Shown: positions 1-8,023 of the stretch, piece by piece | How positions within the stretch are numbered: the first letter of the stretch is position 1 | Layout: every line of letters starts with the position of its first letter | Source: CAYONQ01 sp964405375 | Lineage (GTDB): Bacteria; Planctomycetota; Phycisphaerae; Sedimentisphaerales; Anaerobacaceae | Assembly (NCBI GenBank): GCA_964405375.1 | Contig: CAYONQ010000021.1 | Coordinates: 1 to 33,668 of the forward strand | Reading direction: 5' to 3' | Length of the DNA stretch: 33,668 nt | Made by a program: the position numbers and the translations under genes | The notes under the pieces: model-generated | Told to the model about the DNA's origin: nothing | The model's input: only the letters and a program-made list of their open reading frames with translations | Databases searched by the model: none

Positions 1-1608
1 GGTGAGAACGTAGTCATCATACGGGTAATCGTCAAAGTCATTCACGGTGATGTGGTCGGTCTTCGTCTCGCTGTCCGAGCCGCCGGGGCCGCTGACGGTC
101 AGCTTTATGGTGTACGTGCCGGGTGACGAATACTGATGATTGGGCGCCCTGTCCGAGCTGGTCTGCTCGTCGCCAAACTCCCACAGATAGCTGGTGATAT
201 CGCCGGTTGCCTTGCTGACGAACTCGGGTTTGTAATAGATGTCCCAGCCGCTTGTCGGCACTACCATAAAGTCAGCAACAGGTGTTGCCCCGCTGCCGGT
301 GCCGCCGCCGCCGCCTGATGTCGTCGTAAAGCTCCACACGTCGCCGGTTGTCGTGCCATAGGCATTGACCTCATCGATACGCCAGTAGTAGGTGATGCTT
401 TCAGTCAGCGTGCCGGGCTCATAGGTGGTCCCTGCCTGGTTGGCCTTGAACTCACCTGCATCCGGTGAGGAATCGGTGCCGAAATAAACATCGTGGCTGG
501 TTGCGCCGCTGCCGGCTGACCAGCTCAAATCAGCGGTTAAGCTTACACCTGTCGCCTGATGCGAGGGACTGGGATTAGTCGCCTTGCCGGGCGGATTCTG
601 AGGCTGCTGCTCAGTAGTGAAGCTCCAGACATCACCGGTCGTCGTGCCGCCGGCATTTTTCTCATCGATACGCCAGTAGTAGGTGGTATTGTAGCCCATC
701 GTGCCGGGTTCATACGTTGTCCCTGGCTGATTGACTTTGAACTCACCCGCATCCGGCGATTCATCGGTGCCGAAATAGACATCGTGGCTGGTTGCGCCGG
801 AGCCGGCTGACCAGCTTAAATTTGCGGTTATGCTCACGCCGGTCGCATCATCCGAAGGACTGGGGCTGGTCGCCTTGCCGGGCGGTGACGGGGCACCATC
901 AGCCGGCGCAAACGCCGCTAATACGTGCACTATCGGGTCTTCACTGCCGTCAAACTCCCAGCTCATTGTAGTTGAGCCCGCTGAGGCCACCGCCTTCGTA
1001 GCCCCTGCTGCCGTATGAGCGCCGCTATCCTCGTCGTAGCGTTCCGTCATACCGCCGGTGGTGGTGATGAAGTTCTCAGCCCGCGAGTGGCACACTACAT
1101 CAACAACCCACGCATTGTCGGTCTGTGTGGTGATATTGGTGGAGATAACGTTCTCATCTTCGTCGGAGTTAGTCGCGACCGCCTCAGGGGCCTCCTGTGC
1201 CACGCCGGACAGTGAAATCGCACCGCCAATAAGGTCGCTGACGGTGTCCGCATAGTCAATCTGAATGGTGTAGGTACCCGCTGAAGGCAGGTCTTCTTCC
1301 AGCATATAATACAAGTACGCCTTGACCGGGTCCTCGTAGCTGCTGCCACCTGACACGGCCGTCATACTAACGTTGTTGTATTTGATGCTGGTTATTGCCA
1401 TATCTTCCTCGTCGCCGTCTTCATTGGCGGGGGCCACTATCAGAATACGGTTGCTGCCATTTCCGATTGTGTGCGACCAGCTAATCGTATCATCGCCGCC
1501 GCCATCAACACCGGTACTGACAGCGTCAAATGCAATTGCCGCTGACGCGTTACCGGCCAGACCCAGCACCAAAACAACTGAAACTAAACATATCAATTTC
1601 TTACACAT
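1..1608 (-). CDS. Secreted multidomain FN3/PKD protein, C-terminus off the window edge
   Basis: The frame is open for 536 codons from an ATG at 1608 and runs off the left edge without a stop. The ATG has a good AAGGAG Shine-Dalgarno. Residues 1-23 are a signal peptide (hydrophobic core, then NASA and a small-residue cleavage site). Residues about 24-240 form a beta-rich domain of a type common in planctomycete surface proteins (YNNVSMTAVSGG, GSTTMSWEF). Two FN3-like repeats follow at about 242-329 and 339-426, each with SWSAGSGATSHDVYFGTD and TYYWRIDE. A GGGGGTGSG linker leads to a PKD-like domain (about 441-536; LWEFGDEQTSS, then SPGTYTIKLTVSGPGG). I infer an extracellular or cell-surface binding/structural protein. 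The missing C-terminus may carry a catalytic or anchoring domain, so the exact function is unknown. Confidence 0.85.
   Translation of the reverse strand, partial: MCKKLICLVSVVLVLGLAGNASAAIAFDAVSTGVDGGGDDTISWSHTIGNGSNRILIVAPANEDGDEEDMAITSIKYNNVSMTAVSGGSSYEDPVKAYLYYMLEEDLPSAGTYTIQIDYADTVSDLIGGAISLSGVAQEAPEAVATNSDEDENVISTNITTQTDNAWVVDVVCHSRAENFITTTGGMTERYDEDSGAHTAAGATKAVASAGSTTMSWEFDGSEDPIVHVLAAFAPADGAPSPPGKATSPSPSDDATGVSITANLSWSAGSGATSHDVYFGTDESPDAGEFKVNQPGTTYEPGTMGYNTTYYWRIDEKNAGGTTTGDVWSFTTEQQPQNPPGKATNPSPSHQATGVSLTADLSWSAGSGATSHDVYFGTDSSPDAGEFKANQAGTTYEPGTLTESITYYWRIDEVNAYGTTTGDVWSFTTTSGGGGGTGSGATPVADFMVVPTSGWDIYYKPEFVSKATGDITSYLWEFGDEQTSSDRAPNHQYSSPGTYTIKLTVSGPGGSDSETKTDHITVNDFDDYPYDDYVLT
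331..885 (-). repeat. Tandem 264-bp FN3-encoding DNA repeat, period 291 bp
   Basis: Positions 331-594 and 622-885 are near-copies with a 291-bp period, both coding in the same minus-strand frame for the two FN3-like modules of the secreted protein. Identity is high at the DNA level: blocks around 470-530 and 760-830 match almost base for base. This points to recent internal duplication or gene conversion. Such repeats can expand or contract and vary the number of modules. Confidence 0.8.
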
Positions 1609-1679
1609 AATGCTTTCTCCTTAAAAATTGAGCTATCAAAGAACTTTTTTACAAAAACATTATTCTCTTTTTGCCTTCT

Positions 1680-1850
1680 TCACCCCCTCTCTCCCCCAAA
1701 ATATGGTTTCAACTTTTCAATCGAACCAGCATCCGAGAATGTCAAATCCAATTCCCGGCCCACAAACCGTAAGTGATGACACCCTTGAACCCCGAATAAG
1801 GAACTGAGCATAATTAACAAGTGCTTTAAGTGACCATTTCGCCTTAGCAT
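1680..1850 (-). CDS. Possible 56-residue leader ORF
   Basis: An ATG at 1850 is preceded by a strong GGAGGAA Shine-Dalgarno at the right distance. It opens a 56-codon frame (MLRRNGHLKHLLIMLSS at the start) ending at 1680, inside the leader between the candidate promoter at 1911-1938 and the secreted-protein start at 1608. It has a short hydrophobic stretch and no family I recognise. The promoter, ribosome site and start in order make it worth listing, but a chance ORF is quite possible. No conservation evidence is available. Confidence 0.3.
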   Translation of the reverse strand: MLRRNGHLKHLLIMLSSLFGVQGCHHLRFVGRELDLTFSDAGSIEKLKPYFGGERG

Positions 1851-1910
1851 ATTGGATTCCTCCCCCATATAGGGGTTTCACCAGTTGCATTGATTATAAT
1901 AATTGTGCCG

Positions 1911-1938
1911 ATAATAACTGTTACTCATATCACGTCAA
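1911..1938 (-). promoter_or_regulatory. Candidate sigma-70 promoter for the secreted FN3/PKD gene
   Basis: Read on the minus strand there is TTGACG (1938-1933), a 16-bp spacer and TATTAT (1916-1911). A very A/T-rich tract lies just upstream (1940-1980) and could act as an UP element. The predicted transcript has an unusually long leader of about 300 nt before the ATG at 1608. Called from consensus only. Confidence 0.4.
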
Positions 1939-2528
1939 GCAGATTTTTTAATTTTTTTTAAATAATTTTCCAATTTTGTTCCAATTCTGTTCGGCACAAC
2001 AATTGCCCCCGATTTTGGGGAGAAAAAAATCTCACAAATTACCTATTTTAACTTGCGCTTTTTCTAAGGGTGTGCTTAAATCGCCCTTATGAAAAAGAAA
2101 AAACAAAAAATAAAAGAAGCGGACCTTCAAGGTTTCAAATTTCACGGATTTTCTCTTGCCCAGATTTCCCAACCCTTTCAAACCAACCCCGACGCCGGAG
2201 AATTTTGCTTTTAACCTGAGTTGCTTTCGCATTGGAAAATAGCAGTTAGCCAGGTAGTTTGAAAAAGCTTTCTTCCGGCAGTGACAACCGTGTGTCACTC
2301 TGACTGCAAAAAGTTAGCAGGGCGAAGAAAAAAAACCTGAAAATTTGCACAAAAACGCATATTTGGTTGTAAAAACAGGTAATGCAGAATGGTGGTCTCA
2401 AAGGCTGTCGGGTAATAGGGTGGGTATTAGGGGACAGTGGGGCTGTTGAAAACGCTCTTTGAAAACTTAAAAATCTACGGCTAAATAAATCTTGAGTAAC
2501 AGGTCTTGACTCTGTAGTCTGTTTCGCT
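1939..2528. other. A/T-rich intergenic region upstream of comEC, no gene seen
   Basis: This stretch separates the divergent secreted-protein promoter from comEC. It holds long T and A runs (1945-1980, 2095-2120). The minus-strand ORFs at 2032-2298 and 2246-2539 have no recognisable motifs or good ribosome sites, so I treat them as chance. I see no convincing promoter or Shine-Dalgarno immediately before the comEC ATG. Confidence 0.5.
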
Positions 2529-5117
2529 ATGGACGACATAAAGCGGAAATTGGCCCTGATAGATAAACAGCTTGCACGCCCGAAGGATTTTCATAAGCAA
2601 ATTTTCAGCACAAGCCCCCTTGCCTTCTGCGCAACAGGTTTAATAGCAGGCATCCTGATACAAAATACATTCGACCCGCCTGTCCTAATCTGGTTAATAC
2701 TACTTAGCTCGTTTGCCACAGTCATTGTTCTTTTCTTTATCATCCGACGGTCTTTTACTAATCACCAATCACCAATCACTAATTACCAATACGCCATAGC
2801 ATATTCGGCTTTAGCGTGCTTTGTGTGTTTCGGCGGGATTCGGTTGATAAGCTTCAATCAGCCCGAAGCAAATGACATTCGTAACCTCGTTGCCGATGAG
2901 CGGAAATTAGCAACGATTCGCGGAGTAATTATCACCGAGCCGTATATTAACAAAGAGCGAAACTGGGCGTTTGCAAGATTTAAGTTCACCGACCCTGCCA
3001 GCAGCTTCTATTTGAAGATAAGCGAGGTTAAAACTACCGGCGGCTGGAGGAAAACCACCGGCACAGTGCGAGTTTATGTTGATGAGCCGGTGCTGGATTT
3101 AAAAACAGGCGATTATGTGCAGGCATACTGCTGGTTGGACAGATTCAATGCCCTCACCAACCCCGGCCAATTCGATACAGCCAAGTATTTGGCTCGTAAA
3201 AATGTCTTTGTCGCTGCCGCCGTTAAATCACGCAACGGCATTGAGATTCTTCGCTCCGCTCAGAATGACAGGTGGTCGGGCATACTTACAAAAATAAAGC
3301 GGAAACTACGGCAGGTAACTGCGCAGGCATTGGTGGGTGAATTGTCTCCGGAGCAGCCCAGCAGGGGACTGCTTGAGGCATTGCTGTTGGGATACAGAAG
3401 AGACATCGATAGCGCCACCTACAGGGCGTTTCGCAGGACGGGGCTTTTGCATTTTATCAGTCTGTCCGGTATGCATCTGGGTATATTAGTGGGGATTATC
3501 TGGTGGTTGTGCAAAACAGCAGGGCTGATGAAACCCGCACGAGCAGTTGTCTGCATAATAGCGATGGGTATCTTTTTGCTGATTGTCCCGCCGAGGGCGC
3601 CGACGATAAGGGCGGCTATTATAGGTTTTGTTTTCTGTGTGTCATTCTTCTTCCGCCGGCGCCCCAATCCCTTAAACACACTATCATTAGCGGCAATAAT
3701 TCTCCTACTGATGAGGCCGACGAATTTATTCGAGCCGGGCTGGCAACTGTCATTTGCATCGGTGCTCGGGCTTATTCTCTTTTGCGAGCGAATCCACTAC
3801 TTTCTTTATGAGACGATAACAGGCACTTCCTGGTTTGATAAAACCCCGAGAACAAGGCCATTTTTCCGCATAATTTCAAGGCCCGGGCCGTATTTATTGC
3901 GATTGTTTTCTACAGGCCTTACAGCGTGGCTGGGCGGGGCCGGCATCTTATTGTATCACTTTTACACGATTAACCCCCTCACCTTCATCTGGACGGTGAT
4001 TGCCTTTCCGTTGGTGGCTTTGATTTTGGCCCTTGGGTTTTTGAAAATAATCCTTGCTTTACTATTGCCGAGTGCAGCGATGGTATTAGGCGTAATCGTA
4101 ACGGGATTGGCCGATTCACTGATTTTGATTGTGAAGTTCTTTGCAGGTTTCGATTTTTCACAAATACTTATAGGGCACGTGTCGCTTGCGCCGGTCATTT
4201 TGTATTACGGCCTTGTTCTTTTCGCCGGCTTTGCTTATTTTCAGCGGCCGGTGATTAAAAAGGCGGTCTGCACGGCGATGGTTTTGATAATAATTGCCTT
4301 TTTAGGTGTAACTAAATGGCAGAGGACACACAGGGACAATCTGGTTTTAACCACTCTCGACGTTGGCCACGGCCAGGCGATACTGGTGCAATTACCGGGC
4401 AGAGCCAATTGCCTGTTCGATGCCGGCTCGCTGCACAAAAGTAACGTCGGCGGACGAATCGTCGTGCCTTTCTTGAATTATAACGGAATAGACAGAATCG
4501 ATTGTATTGTCATAAGCCATAATGATATTGACCACATCAACGGCATACCGGAAATTGTCGAGGGCTGTGAGGTCGGCGGCGCTTATGCCAATAAAGCATT
4601 TTTTAGCAAAACAGACTGGTGGGGCACGGCAAAATACCTCGATGAACGGTTGCGTGAAAAAGGTATTAAAAAAATTCAGTCCTTAGATGAATTAAATATA
4701 AACAGCAGCGCAGAAGTAAAGATACTCTGGCCGACTGAACAGGTCTGTAATGATGAAGAATTAGGTGATAACGACAAATCGGCGGTCTCGTTGATTGAAT
4801 TCGCCGGCAGAAAGATACTTCTCTGCTCGGACATTGAGAAATTCGCACAAAGGGGGCTACGGGAGCTTTTCCCCAATCTTAAAGCCGATATTGTGGTCGT
4901 CCCGCATCACGGCTCAACCAAGACGTTAAACGCCGCTTTTATTGAAAACCTTCAGCCGTGTACCGTGATATGCAGCTGCGGCCGGAACGCATACGAAAAG
5001 CAGCAGATAACCAACCCTGAGGACAATACAGAATCGTTTTACACGCCTAAAGACGGAGCTATTACTATCTACGTTGATAAGGATGGAACGGTAAAAACTG
5101 ACGTCTTTGTAGAATAG
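2529..5117 (+). CDS. comEC: ComEC/Rec2 family DNA internalisation channel
   Basis: At 862 aa this is a full-length ComEC, the inner-membrane channel that passes single-stranded DNA into the cytoplasm during natural transformation. Residues about 30-110 hold the first membrane helices. A soluble DUF4131-type region follows (about 110-260). The Competence domain starts near residue 300 with the family motif GLLHFISLSGMHLGIL and contains many helices to about 600. The C-terminal metallo-beta-lactamase-like domain runs from about 605, with LDVGHGQAILVQ, SHNDIDHIN near 662 and VVPHHGSTKT near 791, so the metal-binding motifs are kept. The ATG at 2529 lacks a clear ribosome site. Two in-frame insertions of repeat-like sequence are present (residues about 77-88 and 239-247). 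No other com gene is adjacent, though a prepilin peptidase for a pilus or pseudopilus lies 1.3 kb away on the other strand. Confidence 0.93.
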   Translation: MDDIKRKLALIDKQLARPKDFHKQIFSTSPLAFCATGLIAGILIQNTFDPPVLIWLILLSSFATVIVLFFIIRRSFTNHQSPITNYQYAIAYSALACFVCFGGIRLISFNQPEANDIRNLVADERKLATIRGVIITEPYINKERNWAFARFKFTDPASSFYLKISEVKTTGGWRKTTGTVRVYVDEPVLDLKTGDYVQAYCWLDRFNALTNPGQFDTAKYLARKNVFVAAAVKSRNGIEILRSAQNDRWSGILTKIKRKLRQVTAQALVGELSPEQPSRGLLEALLLGYRRDIDSATYRAFRRTGLLHFISLSGMHLGILVGIIWWLCKTAGLMKPARAVVCIIAMGIFLLIVPPRAPTIRAAIIGFVFCVSFFFRRRPNPLNTLSLAAIILLLMRPTNLFEPGWQLSFASVLGLILFCERIHYFLYETITGTSWFDKTPRTRPFFRIISRPGPYLLRLFSTGLTAWLGGAGILLYHFYTINPLTFIWTVIAFPLVALILALGFLKIILALLLPSAAMVLGVIVTGLADSLILIVKFFAGFDFSQILIGHVSLAPVILYYGLVLFAGFAYFQRPVIKKAVCTAMVLIIIAFLGVTKWQRTHRDNLVLTTLDVGHGQAILVQLPGRANCLFDAGSLHKSNVGGRIVVPFLNYNGIDRIDCIVISHNDIDHINGIPEIVEGCEVGGAYANKAFFSKTDWWGTAKYLDERLREKGIKKIQSLDELNINSSAEVKILWPTEQVCNDEELGDNDKSAVSLIEFAGRKILLCSDIEKFAQRGLRELFPNLKADIVVVPHHGSTKTLNAAFIENLQPCTVICSCGRNAYEKQQITNPEDNTESFYTPKDGAITIYVDKDGTVKTDVFVE
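2757..2791 (+). repeat. Simple ATCACCA-type tandem repeat inside comEC
   Basis: The tract repeats AATCACCA/AATCACTA/AATTACCA units in frame and encodes TNHQSPITNYQY between the second membrane helix and the soluble domain. The same kind of unit appears in the intergenic tract at 27884-27922 (AATTAACC/AATTAACT). It looks like an inserted or slipped low-complexity segment, not native ComEC sequence. Confidence 0.55.
3242..3272 (+). repeat. In-frame RSAQND-type repeat insertion in comEC
   Basis: The DNA contains ATTCT and AGAAT arms around TCGCTCCGCTC and encodes EILRSAQND at residues 239-247. From memory, this peptide and its +1-frame version (FFAPLRMT) recur at unrelated positions in many environmental bacterial genomes, which marks a dispersed palindromic repeat. 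Here it sits in frame in the soluble N-terminal region without breaking the gene. Confidence 0.5.
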
Positions 5118-5146
5118 CCAAGGTGTCTTTCGATGAATCATAAGGC

Positions 5147-5323
5147 CTACAAATAGCCGGCAGAATGCAGAAAAGCCAGCACGGAGTAAAACGTCGCATA
5201 ATATGCACGGTTTATCACACCTCTATGTGCTGACTGGCTGAACAAAATCTCCGCTTCCCGCAATGTTTCATTGGCTTGCCCCATCCTATATCTTAATAAC
5301 TCTGCAAGCTGGTCTTTATTCAC
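5147..5323 (-). pseudogene. Truncated HEPN-domain protein (HepT-like), 58 aa
   Basis: A GTG at 5323 overlaps the stop of the upstream nucleotidyltransferase gene by 4 nt (GTGA), the usual coupling of MNT-HEPN pairs, and an AAGGA ribosome site lies inside that gene. The 58-aa product keeps the first HEPN helices, with the typical NRAYYATFYSVLAFL. It ends at TAG (5147) just after SAGYL, where intact HEPN proteins continue for about 60-70 more residues including the RX4-6H RNase motif. The frame then runs into the 3' end of comEC, so the C-terminal half was probably lost by deletion. As it stands it should lack RNase activity. Confidence 0.75.
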
Positions 5324-5640
5324 AAGCGGGTTCCTTCATTGTCAATCTTTTGAAGTATGGGATTTGCCGCTAAAGGACCCGTTTTTAGCTGGTCGCAGGT
5401 GGCCACGAAGGTTGATATTACGCGATTCTCCTCAAACCCTACTTCCCACGCAACCTCTGAAATGCGCCGACGCCGTTCTGATGTCAGTTCCTCTACCACA
5501 ATAAATACATCCAAATCAGAATCCGGTGCCCCGTCACCTCTTGCGCGGGAACCATAGACCCTAAAGTCAAGCACGGGAACCAAGAGCATCAACTGATTCT
5601 TAAATTTCTTCGCAATTATCAGGTCTTCTTCTGTCAGCAT
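5320..5640 (-). CDS. MNT-type nucleotidyltransferase (MntA-like antitoxin)
   Basis: The 106-aa protein has the minimal nucleotidyltransferase signature GSRARG followed by PDSDLDVFIVV (GSX10DXD pattern, residues about 30-48). In MntA-HepT systems such proteins AMPylate the HEPN partner and block its RNase activity. The partner gene overlaps its stop by 4 nt but is truncated, so this antitoxin is probably orphaned. It is the last full gene of a minus-strand series behind the OmpA-like lipoprotein gene. The ATG at 5640 has only a weak ribosome site. Confidence 0.85.
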   Translation of the reverse strand: MLTEEDLIIAKKFKNQLMLLVPVLDFRVYGSRARGDGAPDSDLDVFIVVEELTSERRRRISEVAWEVGFEENRVISTFVATCDQLKTGPLAANPILQKIDNEGTRL

Positions 5641-5681
5641 CTTACTGTATTAGGTGGATTGGCAATGACAGGCAAGCGGGT

Positions 5682-6341
5682 TCATCTCATATGCACGACG
5701 ATTTCGACCCTGCGGTTTTTTGCTTTGCCGCTGGCGGTCGAATTCGAGGCAATAGGGCTGCTTGCGCCTTGGCCTACCGCTCGAATCCTATCTTTGGCAA
5801 TACCTCCTTTGACCAGGTATCTGAGAACGGACAGGGCGCGTTGGGCCGAAAGCTCCCAATTGTCTTTCCACTTTGATTTTTTGATGGGGTCCGAATCGGT
5901 GTGGCCGACAACGCCTATCTGCCTGTTGGGGTATTTGCTCCGCAGTACCGACAGGATGTGATTAAGCTCGGTGCTGGTTGCTTTTTTGAGTGTGGCCTTT
6001 CCGGGGTCAAAGAGTATCGCATTTGGCAGCGTTACCGTAATCGTGCCGGCTGAAGGGTCAAAGGCGACGTCATAGCCCTTGCCGAAGCCGGTGGCCTCGC
6101 CGGGGCTTTGCCTGCGCTGGGCAATCTGTCTTTGAAGCTCTTCAATTGTCTGCTGGTCTTGTGAAATCTTCTCGCCAAGCTGGCCCTTCTCAGCCCTTTC
6201 CCGCTCCAGCAGGCCCTTTAGATTCTGATGCTCAACGTCCAGGGCAATATATTTCTCTTTCCAATTAGTGCAGCCGGACAGAAGCATAATCGATGCAAGG
6301 TAAATTATCAGAACGATTGATTTTTTGTTAGCAGCTCGCAT
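5682..6341 (-). CDS. OmpA-family peptidoglycan-binding lipoprotein
   Basis: The 219-aa protein starts from an ATG with a strong AAAGGAGG site. Residues 1-23 are a lipoprotein signal with lipobox LLSGC and Cys24 as the lipidation site. Residues about 30-80 are rich in E, K and Q and likely form a coiled coil. The C-terminal OmpA domain (about 100-219) has VVGHTDSDPI, ELSAQRALSVLRYL and GKAKNRRVEIVV, the pattern that binds peptidoglycan. A Pal- or MotB-like tether between outer membrane and cell wall is the likely role. Its neighbours, a prepilin peptidase and an MNT gene, do not indicate a Tol-Pal operon. Confidence 0.9.
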   Translation of the reverse strand: MRAANKKSIVLIIYLASIMLLSGCTNWKEKYIALDVEHQNLKGLLERERAEKGQLGEKISQDQQTIEELQRQIAQRRQSPGEATGFGKGYDVAFDPSAGTITVTLPNAILFDPGKATLKKATSTELNHILSVLRSKYPNRQIGVVGHTDSDPIKKSKWKDNWELSAQRALSVLRYLVKGGIAKDRIRAVGQGASSPIASNSTASGKAKNRRVEIVVHMR

Positions 6342-6427
6342 TCGATACCTCCTTTAACGTTTGTGTCTTGTTGTCCGCACCTCACTCGAGATGCGATTTA
6401 CTCCTTACGAGTTATGGCCTTAATTTT

Positions 6428-7588
6428 TTAATGGTAACGTATAAAGTTCCAGTAGCTGAAAATCCAGTCGTGTAGAATCATAACGGTAAATATACCTAAA
6501 GACAAGAAGGGACCGTAAGGAATTTGGCGGGTTTTTTTAAAAAACATCTGCCCAGCCGCCCAGGTCAGGCCGAAAAACGGTGCGATAAAAAAAGCCACCA
6601 CCACAAAAACAGGACCTATCAGCGCACCGGCGGCGCCCATTAAATGCACATCGCCCAGCCCCATTGCCTCTTTCCCGAAGCCAAAAGTACCAAGGATTCG
6701 CGTGCCCCAGACGACTCCGCAGCCGACGAAATAACCCCACAAGCTGCCCAGAAGCCCCGCCACGGCGGGTCGTTGCGAAAAATTCAGCCACCAGGATTGT
6801 ATTGACGCCACATTTCGGCTAATCCAGAAAGCAGTTAGTGAGCAGACAATAATCGGCAGTAAAAAGATGATTTCCCTGCAGACCTCGAGTCGATGGTTGA
6901 TTCGTGGTTCGTTGCTCGTGGCGGGCGGCTTGTCCGGTGCAGCGAATATGTCCGATTCGGATTCGTAGCTTCTTTTTATTGAGCCGGTTGTCAGAAGTAA
7001 CCAGGATATGGCCAGGCCTATTGCAGCTCCGGCTGCCAGCGAGCCGGTTGCGGCCGAGGTGCTGGGCAGAAGGGCGTAGCCGCGAATTACGGCCGGCTCA
7101 ATTACATAAACGCCGAGCGTCGAGCCAATCAGCCCTATTGCGGTAACGAGCCAGCAGATTGAGATTGGAATGACCCACAAATGCAGGTCAATCGCTGAAG
7201 CGGCGATGAAAGCCGCTAACAAAGCGATGTGAAGAAGATAGATAAACCAGCCGCCGCCCAGCAGCGGGCCTATGCCGGCACGCACATCGGTGTAAAAATA
7301 TAAGATAAAGACGCCGACAAAGACCAGTCCGGTCAGCAATTCAATGACAAAGTACTGCGGCGAGATTGGGGCCTTGCAATACCGGCACTTAGCACCTAAA
7401 GCCAGCCAGGAAATCAGCGGTATATTATCGTAGAAACGGATGTGTCTGCCACAGGAAGGGCAGACCGAGCCGGGTCTTATTATGGACTTATCGCGAGGCA
7501 GGCGGTAAATGACAACGTTCAGGAAGCTGCCCACACAACAGCCAAATGCAAAGATAAAGGCAAACCAAATCCAATCCGCTACTATCAC
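6428..7588 (-). CDS. pilD: Prepilin peptidase / N-methyltransferase (A24 family)
   Basis: This membrane aspartic protease trims the leader of type IV pilins and type II secretion pseudopilins and methylates the new N-terminus. The GTG start at 7588 follows a perfect AGGAGG. The N-terminal zinc region has CPSCGRHIRFYDNIP and CRYC (two CxxC pairs). The catalytic aspartates are in ASAIDLHLWVIP (near residue 130) and GLGDVHLMG in the C-terminal half. At 386 aa it is about 100 residues longer than the usual 250-290. The extra length is a hydrophilic insert between the two aspartates that includes the low-complexity ATSNEPRINHR. PilD or GspO cannot be told apart here because no pilin or secretion genes are in view. 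Confidence 0.9.
   Translation of the reverse strand: MIVADWIWFAFIFAFGCCVGSFLNVVIYRLPRDKSIIRPGSVCPSCGRHIRFYDNIPLISWLALGAKCRYCKAPISPQYFVIELLTGLVFVGVFILYFYTDVRAGIGPLLGGGWFIYLLHIALLAAFIAASAIDLHLWVIPISICWLVTAIGLIGSTLGVYVIEPAVIRGYALLPSTSAATGSLAAGAAIGLAISWLLLTTGSIKRSYESESDIFAAPDKPPATSNEPRINHRLEVCREIIFLLPIIVCSLTAFWISRNVASIQSWWLNFSQRPAVAGLLGSLWGYFVGCGVVWGTRILGTFGFGKEAMGLGDVHLMGAAGALIGPVFVVVAFFIAPFFGLTWAAGQMFFKKTRQIPYGPFLSLGIFTVMILHDWIFSYWNFIRYH
6897..6924 (-). repeat. ACGARNN-type repeat inside the prepilin peptidase gene
   Basis: On the minus strand the tract reads CCACGAGCAACGAACCACGA and continues into AATCAACC, coding for ATSNEPRINHR in frame. It resembles the ACGAGATACGAAATACGAGC module inside the mobile element at 9716-9750 and the 3' tail of the LysR gene (20041-20072). 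It lies in the non-conserved insert of the peptidase. Confidence 0.45.
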
Positions 7589-7636
7589 TACGCCTCCTTT
7601 GCGTTTTGTTATATTTTTTTCTTACAACTGGCAAAC

Positions 7637-8023
7637 TTACGTTCTTAATCTCAATGCGCTACGGGCTATCTTGCGAAAGAAGCTGCAAAGACGTTTGGCC
7701 TCAACCGCAGATTTCTTATCAGCAGATTCGCCGGGATAGCGGAACGCGACGGCAAAATCCGAAAGATAAGCAAGGTCCTCACGAAAAACTTCCCAATTGG
7801 GTTCGACCTTAAGAACCTGTTCTAACAACGCAACCAAATCGTGAATTTTACCGAAAGGAATTCCCGCCTCACATAAACGGGCTTTGAGATATTTTTCAGC
7901 ACATTGCTGATAGTGAAAACAGATGCCGTCGTAGTTAGGATTTTTCCTCACCCGGCTTTCTCGCTGTGCTGTGGCAAAATCCGCTTCGGCTTTGGCAACC
8001 CATTCAGCGGTTATCGGCTTCAT
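7637..8023 (-). CDS. HEPN-domain protein, partner of the MNT protein
   Basis: The likely start is the ATG at 8023 (MKPITAEWVAKAEADFATAQRE), which matches typical family N-termini and has an AAGGAAAGG site; a longer reading from 8044 is possible. The 128-aa protein has FHYQQCAEKYLKA, KIHDLVALLEQ and FRYPGESAD, features of pfam05168-type HEPN proteins. I do not see the catalytic RX4HXY motif of toxic HepT proteins, so a substrate-binding or non-RNase role is possible. The gene overlaps the upstream MNT gene by 20 nt, so the two are cotranslated as a pair. Confidence 0.85.
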   Translation of the reverse strand: MKPITAEWVAKAEADFATAQRESRVRKNPNYDGICFHYQQCAEKYLKARLCEAGIPFGKIHDLVALLEQVLKVEPNWEVFREDLAYLSDFAVAFRYPGESADKKSAVEAKRLCSFFRKIARSALRLRT

